This document shows, piece by piece, positions 46,617-60,828 of a stretch of DNA of 64,000 bases. The notes below the pieces were generated by a model that ran no database searches, was not told the DNA's origin, and saw only the letters and a program-made list of their open reading frames with translations. The DNA lies in the NCBI GenBank assembly GCA_000711775.1, contig ARYC01000711.1:35648-99647 (forward strand), in the 5' to 3' direction. The DNA comes from Oxytricha trifallax (taxonomy: Eukaryota > Ciliophora > Spirotrichea > Sporadotrichida > Oxytrichidae). Positions within the stretch are counted from its first letter, which is position 1. Each line of letters begins with the position of its first letter. The position numbers were made by a program, and so were the translations under genes.

Positions 46617-49600
46617 ATGAAAGCATCTCACTCTTAATAGACATTTAGTTAAGTTGTGCAAAAGTCTATCAATTAAACAAACTAGATGTCAGAGAACATT
46701 TTTATGAGGAAAAGGTTAACTTCTCAAAAGTAAAATCATGTGTCAGACACTAAATTCTTCTCTCATAATAGAAAACAGAGCAGCAATTATCAAGTAAATT
46801 TTCATAATAGATTTTTTACAACATTCTTTCTATCTGATCAACTAGTTCCACAAATTAATTTTAATTTCAACACTTTTCTTATAGATATTGAGTAAGATAA
46901 ACGAGGATTCATCACCTGATAAGGGAAGCAAATCGACTAGGCACAAAATTCAAAACTCCATAAATATCGCAATAACACCTTTGAATCAACATTTAGCAAC
47001 TGGCTCTACTACTAAACCTGGAGAAATGTCTCAACAGGAAATTGATGCAGATGTCAATATTTTTACATTAGAAAATGGAGAGGAGGTTTCAGCTTAAAAG
47101 TTTATTGTTAACTCGAAGAGAGGTGGTCCTGTCGGTAAAATAAAGTTAAAAACTACAAGCAAAAGGGAGTCTTCAAAAACTATAGTGCACACAAAAACTA
47201 ACTCTACTATCAGTTTCAACTTCAGTCAAAATGGTCAATTAAACATGAATAACGAGGATGATTATAATGTCAAATTTCAAAATCAACTCTAAAAAAGTTA
47301 AAATATTTATATTTATGTCATTTTTTGAAAGTTTGTACAGTACTCAGCAAAACAGTGCGGAGAGGAGATTAGAATCTGACCTTTAAAATTAAAATCCATA
47401 CGGTTTAAACTAGAATCACTAAATTTCTTCTTCATTGAGTAAATTTGCAAGCGCAAATAATAATCATCACAGATCAAATCCAAAGTTGGCTTAATTTACT
47501 AATATGTCAAGTAGACTTAAGAAAATGGGTCAAGCTACAGGTTAAAACTAATAAAAGAGTACTAATTTTCAATTAGAAAAGATGTTTGGTGAGGGCTAAA
47601 GAGAAAATAAAATTATATTAGTAACATTATATTATTTAAGGTATTAATTGAGAGAAAAAAAAGTTCTAAGAAATAAAATAGGTCACAAAAAAATAAGTCA
47701 ATTAAATAAGTATATATAAATTCTCAGTTAATTAAATAAAATGCACAATAGAATAAAGCAGGGTAATCTTCAAGAGCAAACATAATTTTTAGAAAATTTA
47801 GAAAAATCTCAAGCAGTTTATTTTAATGTTAAGAAGCTGCCCATACCTGTCAGGCCTTAAACTTCAGTTATGAGTAAAGGTGGTGGTAGAATGATAAATG
47901 GGACTTAAAAACAAACTTAAGAAAGCTTCTATATTAATATGAATAATAATGCGAGCAGTTATCTCAATATGAACCATCGATCAACTGCTTCCCAGAGTTT
48001 GCTTCATATTATTTTAAACATTTATGGATTTTTTATTTATTGAACTATTTTGTTATACAAACAATCAAGAATCCTCTTTAAATAACAGTAAGGTATTCAA
48101 TCATAAGAACTTAATAAGACCAGTCTCCTCAAACGTTTCTTTTCAAGTTACAATGCCGCTGGATGCATTAAAGTAAGATCATCCGTATGAGCCTTCATTC
48201 ACAAAAGAATAGGCTATAGAGTCATAGTCTGAAAATGATTCAGTTTTGCATGGAGACTCATCTACACGGTAACACAATATTGAATCATCTCCTGAAAATT
48301 TTAGTTTAAAAATTAAATAAAAGCAAAAATAAGACCTAAAGTAATCAAGTATGAATGACAGTACTTATAAGGGAACAGGTTTAACAAATAGAAAGTCTAT
48401 AACAATTAAGACACTTAGTAAGCATAAATTTCAATTATTATATTCACTTCTTATAGAATATTATCAACCTGGAGCAGTTCTAAATACAAGCTCCCCTATG
48501 TTTCAAATCTAATCTGATCTGAATGATTATGAAGAATATTTGTCAAATGGAGAAGTTTCAAAGAACCACAGAAAAAATGTTCATTCTACAGAGAGTTAAG
48601 TAATCATAAGAAAGTCAAACAACTCTATAAGGCATAGACTGCTGTCAGCTCAATTTAATCCAAAGGCTTCTCAATCTTAAGCCTTTTTAAAATTATCTCA
48701 AAGTACGGATCCCTACAGCAACATGGATCTAATTTAATCATAAGAAAAACTAGCAAATTTAGTCTCTAAGTCATCACAAAGAAGTTCATTGAGGCCTCAA
48801 ACAGCATCTGTGACTTAACATAGATAACAGTTTCATAATTAAAGTCTGAAGAAATTTGATAAAAATTTACTAACCTAATAGAACAGTCATTAAACACTAA
48901 ATTATAGGAAGCGAAAAGAATCTATAAATTCTTAGTCCTAGGATTTTTCCAAGAAATAGTTTGAAAGTACTCAAGAGTAGAGCCTACATTAATTGAAATA
49001 TATCATAGAGTAGAAAAAGCAATAAAAGGGTAAGCAATAAATTAAATCCTTATGTTTTTCATTATATAATAAATGTACTAAAGAAATTCACATAATAACT
49101 CTATTTTACAAGATTCCTACCTTGATCCACAAATCCCCTTAACTAAATAATAAGACCAACCCATATCTTAAAAACAATAGAATACTATAGATAAAGCGAT
49201 CAAGAATAGATTTGGTAGAAAAGACCTTAGAGTCAAAGAGCGAATTTTAGACAGAGAACGAGGAAATAGTTTCTATAACAATTAAATACTTCTTGAGAAA
49301 TAAAGAAATGCATCTATTTTAAGAGAGTTTAAACATAAGGCGGAGAATTATCGAAGTTTAATTGGACAGATGAAAAATAAGGATCTAAAAAGCTTATTGT
49401 TATAAACTGATAAAAAAGCGAGAAACTTGTCGCAATATTCTAAAGGAATCAAATATTCGCATAATTTTTTATAAACTTAACTTCACATCAAATTATTTTA
49501 TGCAATAAATAGATTTTGACAGATCCACCATTTAAGACAACTTTTAAGATAACCAATTATATCTTTAGAAAATAAAGGATTTAGCTTTTGCGAACACAGA

Positions 49601-52600
49601 CATAAAATAGGCTCTTAATGATGCCAGATAGAAATAAAAATCTCAACAAAATTTAGATAGCTATATATTTCATAGAATTGAATATCTTAAGAAAAATCCT
49701 GATTATCAGAAAGACTTAAGAGAATTTTAAGTGCCAGATAAGTAATCTGAAGATTTTAATCCAATTTAGAATTATGGCTAAGTTTCACATTCGATTATTA
49801 AATAAAAAATCTTTTTAGCAGTTTTGTAAATAAGGCCGATATTTATAAAATACATAATTTTAGAATAATGCCAATGGAGTGTAAAATAACGAGCTAGATG
49901 AATACAATAAGAATCTAGATTAAAAATACTTAAGAAGCTTTAAGCAGTTATAATCTACTCTTTCAAAAGCAGCAATACGAATAAAAAATGAAAACGATTT
50001 AGAATCATAAACTTAACTGTAAATTGTACAAATAAATAAATCAAATTCATCATAAGTTCAGGCTATTTCAAAGAAAAAACAAACCAAAAAGATCATTAAT
50101 GAAAACAGGGTGATTGTCGACCCATTTGAATAGCTAAAGTATAAATGCGAGAAAAATCAGATTATCAAGCAAGACATTATAAAAGCAGGGGACTCAATAT
50201 ATGTAAGTAAATTATATATTTAGTGTTTAATGTGTAGAATTCACAATTGTTTCCTGAATGGTTCAAGAATGATATCAGTAAATATTCAAAGAAAGAAATT
50301 ATCAAGGGACTAGATATTTTTAAAATAGTAAAAGAAGTGTAAGAAAAGACTATTTAATTATACTTAAATGTTTAAATAGTGACCCAGATGAGAGGACTCT
50401 TTTTGAAAAGGAAAAAGTTCACAAATTCCTTAAGAAAAGTCTGGGGAAGTTAAAATCCAGTTATATGGTAGACGCATTGTTATCAAAACTTTGTGATAGA
50501 ATATAAGTTGAATCTTTCCAAAAAGGAGCTATCAGTAACTTATATATAATTATTTATATTCATTCCTTTAGTTGTTGATTATGATGAACCATTGATATAC
50601 ATCAATATTTGCATCAAGGGAGAAATAGAGGAATAAGCTCAAAAGATTTAAGGGCGAGTTTAAATTTAGGCTTTAAGATAAAAGAGAGATATTTTATGTA
50701 TTGATCAATTAAAAACAAAATAATATAAAAAATGCAAATGTAAAGTCGTTGCTCTTGAAAATGATACATAAATTATAAAAGTTCTTATCGATGACCTTAA
50801 AATAGCGAAATCTGTAAATATTGTAAAATTTATAAAGTTATATAGTTAGTAAAAAGTAACGAGAAATTTCTAAATTTTCATTGTATGACATCAATCAAGC
50901 TTTTCTAAAAATGGCCATAAGACCAGCTAATTTCCTTTTATTAAGATATAAAGCAAGGTTACTTCCTTAAAGATCATGGTAAATTACATATTTTGGCATC
51001 ATTAAAATTTTAGTGTTTTACTAAATTAACGAGCCTTCGAATATGTTTTACATTTTAAGATCAGGTAAAGTGAAAGTTGAGACTATGTTTGATATTGAGA
51101 ACATCTAAAAAACTCCACTTGAAAACAAGCTTACAGAGTGGACTATTCACAATAAAACTTTACTTAAAAAAATCAATGTGAAAGAAGCACCAGATTGGTT
51201 TGGGTTTGAAGAAATTGTATAAAATGGGATGAATCGTATACTGAAAGTCACAGCATTGACTGATTGCCAAGTTTTATATGGATCGGATGAAATGCTTTTG
51301 GATTGTAAGGATATTGATTTTTAATTCATTAAATATTCATAGATTTGTCAAAATTTGAAAAATAACAGCTTAATGAATCAATCTAAGATATTAATGTGGG
51401 CAAAATTGGTCATTAATACACTGTGGACTAGAAAAAGCAGAAAGATAAACAGGATTTTAAAAATTGGAGAAAATTTACTTGTATTATTAGAGTTATGTAT
51501 ATAATAATTTAAATTGACAATCTGAGGAAATGGAAAGCTAAGTGTCCTTTAAAAGTCATTCTCAAAGTTTAACCAACTACAATTTGTACACTATTGATGA
51601 GGAGGATCAAACTGCTCAAGAAAAAGATATTTTAAATTAAAATAATTTATTTGATACAGCCAAGCAAAAGGCAAACGATCAAACAGCAGCAGATTCAAAT
51701 CTTTTCAAATCAAAGAAAAAGAAATACAAAAGGAAATACCTCAAACAAAAAAAGTAAAACTTTGTACCTTTGTTGAACTAAGTATCAAAAAGCCCATAAA
51801 TTTAAGATAAAATTAATTCAGGTACTCTCTCATAGGAAGGCCAAGAAAAAAACGAGGAAAGTAAACACAGCGATTAGGCTTTGTATGGCATTAGACCAAG
51901 AAATTTTAGGAATTTAAGCATGAGCAATAATCCATAGCACTAACTAAACAGTGGCTCTTCAAGTCCTATGAGTTTCTCTGAATATTCCTCTCTAAATGCA
52001 AATTCTTCTTCTGTTTCTCTTGGTTCACTTTTTGAATTCAAAAGTTAAGAACCATTAGTAGAAAATAGATTTTCGCAGCTAAATTATTCAAGCCATACTC
52101 AAGGTCAATAAATCATAAAGAGTCCTAGATTATCACCGCTCTAAAGTTTCGACTAGTATCTCTAAGGTAAGCTAATGAACTTTTATTTAAATCCATTAAA
52201 TTAAAAAATTCTGACAATAATTTCATTTTTAATAGATTTCGTAAGAAAGGTGAATAGCGATTTTCCATACTCCCAGAAAAAGCAAAAGTCAAGGAAATCT
52301 TATTTAATCAAAAGCATTATTGAATCATTACCTGAATGTGTGGAAGAAGAAAAAATTGAAGATGAAGATGTAAGGAGTTTTTGTAAATTGTTTAATCAAT
52401 ATTTTAGGATAAGTATCAAAGACGTCAATCTAGATTCTCTGTGATGATGGATCACAATGAATTTGGTCGTTAAGGAGGACGTCATCGCTCTTTCGATGGA
52501 GTTAGGCGAAGAAAGTACTTGATAGCAAAAGACTATAAGAATACAATTTAGTCTTAATATGTGAGTGAAAACTGAAGAGAATAATAGTATAGTGACGATT

Positions 52601-53463
52601 CAGATAAGCGAAACGCAAAAAAGACTGGAAGAGGAGTGAAAGTTTTCTCGCTTGGTTATTTCTCATAACTGATGAACAAAAAGATATATTCTGACGATTT
52701 CGACATGAGTTCAGAATTTAATATGCTAAGACGTAACAAACGAAATAATCGCGGTTCTTTAATGGAGTGTCCAATCAGTGAAGACGTGGAGAGTGAAAGC
52801 CAAGGAGACTATCTGAGTGATTACTCAGGCTCTTCAAATTTCAGTTTCCAGAAGAGAAAGATGTCAATAAATCTCTCAAGATTGATTGACAAACTTGAAC
52901 CTTAATTTGATGACTCATCCTCTCTCTTTGGAAGCAAGCATTATTTTAACTCAGTTAATGATCCAATCGAAGAGGAAGACGATGAAGAAATTCAGCCATA
53001 AGGCATGCTCTCTTCTTAAAGTTTCTCAAAATTAAAGGCTTCTCACGATAAAGTGAACTCTTTCCTGTTCTTTACAACAAAGAAAAAGAAAATCAAGTCT
53101 ATATGTTTAGAGTCAGAGCCTATTCTTGAAGAGCTAGAAGAGTATCAGGTTTAAGATATCGACCAGAGAAATCACACTTTCATCATCCCCAGACGAGACA
53201 GATAAGATTCTTAAGAATCAGGACACAGCAGCAGCTACAACTATGGTGGTTAAAATAATCTACACTCTTCACTATTTAATACAGGACAAAACTATTTAAA
53301 CACGGGATAATCATATCAAGAGAGAAATTCTATATAAATTACTAACTTTGGCAATCAACTTCCACCCATTATAGAGAAGTAAAAAGATGAAGATCCTGAC
53401 GACGATGTCATAACAGAGAAGAACCAAAATAGTCCCATAGATGAGGATTCAAATAAATATTGA
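46617..53463 (+). CDS. Large protein with cyclic-nucleotide-binding-like domain(s)
   Basis: Starts at 46617 (MKASHSQQTFSQVVQKSINQ), 88 bp after the EF-hand gene. The first ~3 kb encodes Ser/Gln/Asn-rich low-complexity sequence. The middle (50150-51350) reads FPEWFKNDISKYSKKEIIKG, DPDERTLFEKEKVHKFLKKS, then VESFQKGAIIFVVDYDEPLI and YINICIKGEIEEQAQ, the beta-roll pattern of a cNMP-binding domain, and a second beta-rich part APDWFGFEEIVQNGMNRILK, then VTALTDCQVLYGSDEMLLD. A Ser-rich C-terminus runs to TGA 53461-53463. Introns of 38 nt (52370-52407) and 27 nt (52561-52587) are clear. The phosphate-binding cassette was not seen, so nucleotide binding is uncertain. The single-gene model is inferred. 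Confidence 0.65.
52561..52587 (+). other. 27-nt intron containing an in-frame TGA
   Basis: GTGAGTGAAA...ATAATAG. It is 27 nt and so neutral to frame, but carries TGA; if retained, translation stops. Removal joins IQSQY to YSDDSDKRNAKK. Confidence 0.75.
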
Positions 53464-54138
53464 ATAAAAATTAAAACTTTATGTGAAATTAAGTGTTTAT
53501 AAGTGCCCCAGTCAACTGCTGGCCTTTACTATATTATTATTGCTATTCTAATATTATATAGGGAAAATAAAATATAAATTAATTGAAAGAAATAATATGA
53601 GAAATGAGATCCATTTATTAATATTTGATTTAGTTAAAGTAAATTAATTGAATATAGATGTCTTTACATTTATAAAATTTAAATTATTTTATAGTGAGCA
53701 TTTATTAATTGATAAAATATTATTAATCAAATGTCATCTCTCATAAATTTAAATGCAGAAATATAATTGATTTATATATATTAATTGTTGTCAATTTTAT
53801 TTTTGCAATATTTTAGTAATGAAAATTAATCTATCAAACCTTCTTAAAAATTAATAAGTATACACGTAATTATTTTAATTAAAGTTGTAATTTATTTATT
53901 TTTATATACTTAGACATTATATATATAATTTTATTTTAACTTTTTCACATTGAAATTCAATATTAGTCTATTGTAACTGTTAGACCTTATAATATAAAAA
54001 ATTTTTTTAAAATTCTTTAATCAATATTAATCATTTCATCTAAATGTAATGCATCGCATATCGTTAGAGTTGCCATATATAAAACTTAATTTCTTTCTTT
54101 ACTAGGAGTTTGATTTTCTATGTCTTTGGACTATATCC
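53464..54138. other. AT-rich spacer between convergent genes
   Basis: No feature recognised. It contains long A/T runs and lies between the 3' ends of the cNMP-like gene and the Q-rich coiled-coil gene. Confidence 0.4.
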
Positions 54139-55970
54139 TCAACTTTATCTTAATTAATCTACCTCTAAATTTGAATAAAAATAATAATGGCATTTTTAGA
54201 TGAGAAATATGGATGTATATATTTAAATTTTGTCATCAACGCGATCTTAAATTTAATTCTTAGGAATTGCAGTTTGCCTGAGTTATTCCTAATTTCCCTC
54301 TATATTTTACTATAAACTCTATATCTTAAGTTGCTATAGCACATATGACTGTGAAGACCTCTAAGTATAGGGTATTTTACTATTTGATTAAATTCTAACC
54401 TTTTCCATCTAAAATTTTAGGTTTTCTTTCAACTACTCTAATTTAGTTTATGATTTTTAATTACTGCCTTGTTTTTACTGTGTTCTTGGAGATAAATTCT
54501 GTTAAATGTTTTAAGACTATTTTTATTACGAATTCTAAAGTAAATGGGCATTTGACGATTATTAATCTATTCTGGGAGTCTGTAATTAGTCTTTTATGAA
54601 CTTCCCTTAAATATTTAACTTTTGCTTCAAATCTGCGTAATCTTTATATTTTAAGGAACCTTTGCTTTTTTATTTAGAATTTTTATCAATCTTATTATGA
54701 TAATTTTACTCTTGGGCTTATTTGTTATCTATAATTTGATTTTTTAATTGTTCTGTCAATTCTTTTTTCTTTTAGTTAATCAAATTAGTAATCAAAATTC
54801 TTTGAGAATAAATTGATAATAATACATTAAATAATTGTAAGTATTTTTAAATAAACTAAGATGAGCCTTTTACTCAGTATTTTTAAAAAAAAGATATAAT
54901 TCTTCAATAAATTAATTTATTTAAAGAAGCACATCTTGCTTATCAAAAGTTAACCATTTATAATAGATAAAATTTACAGAGCTTAAGAAGACTAAAATTA
55001 AAATAGAATTATTTAATTCTAGGGGATTATGATGTTTATAAAGTTGAAATATTAGATTTAATTTGCTTTATATTTTTCCCAATTTCCTTAAAATTATTAT
55101 AAAATTTGAGTAATTATTAACATTAATTCCTTAATTATGAGTTTTCAACAGATTTATATTGAATATCTTATTAAATGTTTTATATTTCTTGTTACTTTAA
55201 TTTTACTATATTAGCTTTTTTCTCTTGATATTCTCTGTCCAATTATTCAAGTATGTTACAGTATTTCAATTCACACAGTTCTATATCTTTCTTCATTCTG
55301 GAATTCACTTGCTCTTAAAATTTTAAAAGCTATTTTTCGTTGTTTTCTTACAATTGCTTTATCTTTTTCAGTTCTAAAAATAAGTTATTACAATATATTG
55401 GTAAATATCAATCAATTTATAAGGTGAAATTATTATTGAAAAAGAATTATGAGATTTAATACATACCAAGAAATTTATCATCAATTAATTCTTATATGGT
55501 TTTATTTTCACTAGCATCTTATATCTAGTTCTCTACATATTATTTTTAGATTAAATAATGTTTACTTTGGCTAATTTCCGCATTTCTAAGTGTTATGCTG
55601 GTCTCCTTAAAAATATCTGAAATACTCTGCTAGTTATGGATTGAAACATTAAAATAAAAACATTCATTGTATTAGAATAAAATAAAATAGATTCTATGAG
55701 TTTGAATTTGAAAATCATAAGGAATCTCTGATTTCCTTCTCCTGTCAATTGACTACTGCATTTTAAGTATCTAGAAATAAAATTATATATTAAAGTTAAT
55801 GTTTACCTCGGTCTTAATTCTTATGTCTTATTGAAGCTTTTACAAACTATTATCTTAATTGAAATCTGGGGTAATTTCCTGTATTTTTATTATTTAATAA
55901 AGAAAAAAAGTACTTTGAGAGATTGGCCTATTTCATAAACAGCTTGAGGAGAATCATTGAGAAATGACAT
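54139..55970 (-). CDS. Gln-rich coiled-coil protein
   Basis: Starts at 55970 (MSFLNDSPQAVYEIGQSLK). After introns it reads EITPDFNQDNSLQKLQQDIR, then MQQSIDRRRKSEIPYDFQIQ; the middle is a long coiled coil (about 55380-55140) KKIKQLQENNEKQLLKFQEQ, then KKDIELCELKYCNILEQLDR and EYQEKKANIVKLKQQEIQNI. The C-terminal part (54650-54140) reads YKDYADLKQKLNIQGKFIKD, SPRTQQKQGSNQKSQTKLEQ and QQLKIQSLQQNIEGNQEQLR. Heptad-like Leu/Ile spacing is evident. The stop at 54141-54139 is tentative. Similar proteins are often centrosomal or axonemal, but no family is recognised. Confidence 0.6.
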
Positions 55971-55974
55971 TTTA

Positions 55975-56358
55975 AAATTAATAATTTTGAATTTAAATAA
56001 GTAGAATTTTAATTTTTAATTGCATTTATGAAATTAAATTAGGTCTGAAGGATATATTAAAAGGATAGAATAAAGGAACTAAATTAAAATAAACTAATAA
56101 TAATAAAAATGAAAAACTCACAAAGTTAAAAGTCCATTTTACTTCCATTCACCCTAGATTGCACTATAAATGAATAAATAATATCATCAAATACTCCAAG
56201 ACCCTTTATGCCTAAAATAAATAAGTCTAGAATAAGATATCTTAATTATGAAAAATATTAAGAAATACAAAGATGAATAAAAATTAAAAAATGGATTAAT
56301 AATCTTATACATAATGGCTAATATTTATTGTTTTAATGTATAAATTTAATAATTCAAG
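55975..56358. other. AT-rich spacer
   Basis: No coding character or repeat recognised; it ends at the TA flank of the second 262-bp element. Confidence 0.4.
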
Positions 56359-56360
56359 TA

Positions 56361-56622
56361 AAAACCCATAGATCATTTAAGAAGCGAGGATAGGAGTTAA
56401 GAACAATTAGATTATAAATTAATTGTAATTGGCTAATAATATAAATAATTAGGCTAAAATCAAATTAATACACCCTGATTGGATTATTTTATAAGGATAA
56501 TTAATCGAGCCAATAGTTTTAATAATTAGCCCAAACATTATAATTATACGCCAATAATGATTAATTATACATTTAATTGTTCTTAACCCCAATTCTCATG
56601 TCTTAATTGATCTATGGGGTTT
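56361..56622. mobile_element. 262-bp MITE-like inverted-repeat element, copy 2
   Basis: Same length as copy 1 and flanked by TA (56359-56360 and 56623-56624). The right arm begins (minus strand) AAACCCCATAGATCAATTAA; the left arm has one C-to-A change in the CCCC and more mismatches, so this copy is older. The core sequence matches copy 1 in reverse orientation (CCCTGATTGG, TCGAGCCAATA). Confidence 0.8.
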
Positions 56623-56624
56623 TA

Positions 56625-57300
56625 TCTATTGTAAAAATATTTCTAAGTTCTGAGCTTTTTAATAATTTGAAATTTAAATTCTTTTAGCATTACTAATTTA
56701 TTATTAATTGAATTCTCATTTTCTACTGAAATAAAAAAGTTTATGCCTTTTAGACGAAGAAGTTTGATGTTGAACAGTTGAGTAAAGTTTTCAATTAATA
56801 TAGTATTGTATTAAAATAATTTTTAATTGTAATATTTTTGGATAAATTCCCCTAAATACTTTTGGTAATATTCTACAATAATCGCAATCATAGATTTCAC
56901 CATTAAATTTATAAGAAAGCTACAATAACACTAATAAAATTGATAATCAAATTTAGTAATCATTTAGTATCAATAATTAGCCAATTCTATACTCAGGCAA
57001 TAAAAATAAAAAGAAAATTAAACTAAAATAAAAAATAAAACGAAATTCTTCAGAAGATAAATCAAAATCCAAATTACAATGGGATTAAAGCCATTTCATT
57101 TCATATATTGGAGATTAATAATAAAACAAAAAGAAAAAGAGATCTTTAAAATAAATCGCTTCGATTGACAGATTAAGTTAAATATTGGAATTGCCAAGTA
57201 TTTAACCTCTTACTGATAGATTGAACAGGAAATCTTAAATTTACTAGAATAAAATTAGTACAATTAAATTAACATTATTTTGATATTTAGTATAATATAG
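56625..57300. other. AT-rich region upstream of the LRR gene
   Basis: Mostly non-coding. A short frame from ATG 57079 (MGLKPFHFIYWRLIIKQKEK) could be the first exon of the LRR gene, but the join to the main frame was not resolved. Confidence 0.35.
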
Positions 57301-60300
57301 TTTGTATAAAAAAAAGAAATCTCCTGAGTTATTTCTACCAAAACTCCCTCAAGTTACATTTGATAAAATAACTCAACAAACTTTTGACGAGATCTAAAAT
57401 TAAGTATAAACCGAGAGAAACTAAAGATATTGAGAATTCAAGAAAAATAGGTACTTAGAAAGAGTTTAAGATAATAATCATATTCCAGATGCTCTTAGGA
57501 GTCAAAGGGAGAGTTTTTACTTAATTAAAGAAAAAGAAATGAAGATTAAAGGCTTTAATGAGGGATAAGAGCTTAAGAACATTGATTTACAAAGTAGTAC
57601 TTAGATGATGCTTAAAATAATTACAAAGTTTTTTTTCTAAATAAATTGATATGAGATTAACTTAATAATTTAATGCCATCGGTTTAGAATAAAAATTTAA
57701 AGCCATAAAGTAGATAGCTAAGTAAACTAAAATTGGTAATAAATTAAGCCTCAAAAAATATTGTAGATTATGATAAATTAGAAACAGACAAAGAAAAATA
57801 TGAACATTATCTGAGAAGTTGTGAAAAACTCTTGATTTTGCCGAATCCAATAAGGACTTTTAAATTTGATGAAAAAAAAAATAAACTAAATGAGTCTGCA
57901 ATACTTAATTTCGAGTAAGATTATCTATTTTGATGATATATTTATAGTGAGAAGAGAACTGGAGATAAATATGCTTAAATTTTAAGTAAAATTGCAAAAA
58001 ACCCAGAATAAATTAAACTTTCCTCAAACAGACTGACGTCTTTTGGTGCTAATGCATATCTTTAACAAATAGATTTTAATTTGGATATTTTAGATTTAAG
58101 TTACAATCCTAAAATTGAATAGTCAAGCTATCTTATGATAAGAGAAATTGTTGAGAATCCTTATCGAAGGTTAAGATAGCTAAATTTAGAGGGAAATAAT
58201 ATTGGTGATGAAACTTTAAACATGCTGAGAGATGCTTTTACATATTCTTGTTTCTTAAAATACTTGAACCTGAGGTAAGATTTTGATTTGTAATTTATCA
58301 ATCAATTTTTAGCAAAAACAATCTAACAGATAAAAGCTCTGAAAGTATCAAAGAAATTCTAAAGCAAAATAACACATTAGTGATTTTGCTTCTCCATTGG
58401 AACTTTTACAAGGCAAGAGGTGCAATTAACATATTCGAAGGAATTAAAGTTAATGATGTTCTTAAAATATTTGATATTTCGAATAACTAAATTGGACCTA
58501 TTCATAAAATAGTAGGACTTAAACCAGATCCACCAATAGTCATATAATTTTCAGATGACGAGTCAAAGATTATCTAACCTCCATCAATTGATAAATTGTG
58601 TGCTTTAGCTATAGGAGAAACTTTTCAGAACAATTAAACATTGATTCATATTGATCTTTCAAACAACCATTTATCAGAAAATTAATGCAAGATTATTCAT
58701 AAATATCTTCGTAAGAATCACACGATTTTGGGTTTGCATATGATAGGGAATTCAAAAGATACGGACCCTAAAGGATTCCTAAATTAGCGAAATGATTCAA
58801 TAGGTTTAACTCATGTTCATTCTAGATTTTCATTTTAACAGAGTGTGGGGCAAATAAAGTCTAAGTCAAAGTTAGATATTAAATCATTAAGCAACTGCTG
58901 GATTTGTGAAGGGTGGACTCAAGTAGCTTTTGAATTTAATCCTAAACATTACGAAGAAACTAAGAATTTACAAATTGTACAGATAAATAAAGTTTATCTC
59001 CATTTATCCTTTGAACCTGATTAAATTGACTAAATGGATTTTAATGATAAACTTAAAATCTATTAAAAGATGAGAATGGTTCCTCCTGGACAACTAACTT
59101 ATAGTTTTTCTATTGAATTAAAGCCAAAAAATGAAGTTTTAGATTAAGAAATAAAAATTGTAATCAGTTAGCAAGAATTAATAGTCCCAAAAACTGATAT
59201 GCACAAAATGATTCTTTAATAGCAAATGCCTTTAGATCAAAATTATATAAATAGTTTGATTTGCAAACCCAGACCATACAATCCAGATGAAATTATAAGT
59301 GAGGATGAAGATGATTTAGAAAATATCAGAAAACAAATGCAAATACTAAAGAAAGAGAAAGAAAAACAGGAAATGTCAGCCTTGCACCCTAAAATTATTG
59401 ATGAAGAGCCTTTATTTTTGCTAAGAAAGTCTGTTTTCAAAGATTATATCCCAGATTCTAATGTAAATTCACAAATAAATTTAAAACTCTAAATAGGACT
59501 TGGTTTTGAAATGCTTTGAATATGACTGGAATTGTTCAAGAATAACTAATGTGGTAAAAAACGAATAAGAAAGAATTAAAATCAAGAAACTTCTTTGGAA
59601 CTATTACAAAGGATTGTAAGTGATAGTAGACTTTAATAATTATTTTAGGAGAGAATGCTATAAATACTATGCTGGTGTAAGTCCTGCAAATGGTGTGTTC
59701 TCTATAGGCCAAAATGTAATGAGAGAAGTAATTACTCAATCTAATATGATAGATGGGAAACTTTGTAAATTAGCCGATATTGATGTTGAATGCATAGCAG
59801 TAAACGCTTTTTCTAAAGTGGATTCAGCTTTTAATCCTGATAGATAACTAGTCAGATATGAACTTATGGAGGTATGTGAATAGCTTATAAAACTTACTGT
59901 TTTATTTAGGTTATTGTAAGAATAGCAATACATAAATACTATAAAAGCAAGCAGGTAGCATCTCAAACAGAAGCTATAGAGAAAATGTTTAATGAAGGAT
60001 TACAAAGTTTTATAAACAAATTTGATTGTGATATATGGAGACAGACAAGATTTTGGAACAGAGATTGCAACGATGTACTCCTTTATAATAAAATGATCCT
60101 TGACGAGCTTTTTAATAAATATACGGGTAGATACGTGCTTCCAGGACAATAAAAATTTTGCAGTTTAGAAGAGTTTATTGATATGATTACTCATTCAGGG
60201 GTTGTGAGTGATACTTTTGGTTCAAGAGAAATTGGAATTTTGTTTAATTTAAGCATGATGACTTAAATAGATGAGATAAAAAGCGATAGGCATTTAAAAA

Positions 60301-60446
60301 TGAGTTTCATAGAATTTCAAGAGGCGATATCAAGAGTTGCTGAAAGAGTATTTATGCACTACAATAAAAACCTAAAAATGTTTGTAGGAGCTTCCTTTAA
60401 AATTTCTAATTATTATCACATTCCAACAAAATAATTTCTATGCTGA
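57301..60446 (+). CDS. Leucine-rich-repeat (RNI-like) protein
   Basis: The main frame opens near 57317 (KKKSPELFLPKLPQVTFDKI) and continues KEKYEHYLRSCEKLLILPNP. LRRs follow: LDILDLSYNP, LRQLNLEGNNIGDETLNMLR, LKYLNLR, an intron (GTAAGATT...TTTTTAG), then KNNLTDKSSESIKEILKQNN, VLKIFDISNNQIG and LIHIDLSNNHLSENQCKIIH. After the repeats come an acidic region (NPDEIISEDEDDLENIRKQM) and a C-terminal domain rich in Cys and aromatic residues (VDFNNYFRRECYKYYAGVSP, then LEEFIDMITHSGVVSDTFGS). It ends KQFLC and TGA 60444-60446. This is ribonuclease-inhibitor-like LRR spacing. Function is unknown; such proteins are common in ciliates. Confidence 0.75.
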
Positions 60447-60828
60447 CATATGTTAAAGATATTTGTAAAATTTAGGTTTTTAAATAGCAATGATAAAAGT
60501 GATAAAAGATCTAATTAGACATCTAGCTAAAGAGATTAAGTATAAATTATTTTCAAGTTTATTTTTTAATATAGGGTTCATAGAGTTCTTAAATTGATGG
60601 TTTTGATATTCCATTACATTAAAAGATTGAATAGTACTTACAAATAATGCTAAGAAATTGTTTACCAATAAAAGTTAGGGAAAACTTTGAAAAATGTAAG
60701 ACAATTTGATATTATTTAAATAATTATTTAGATGATTTAAAATTCAGAAAGAATGAACAGAAATAAATCTTAATTTAAAATTAGTGATAACATTTTCTCC
60801 TTTATTTATATACGAACTCCACAATCGC
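60447..60828. other. AT-rich spacer between convergent genes
   Basis: No feature recognised. Confidence 0.4.

Noticed and set aside
59243-59966. Minus-strand frames of 65-76 codons
   Set aside because: Antisense to the conserved C-terminal domain of the LRR gene.
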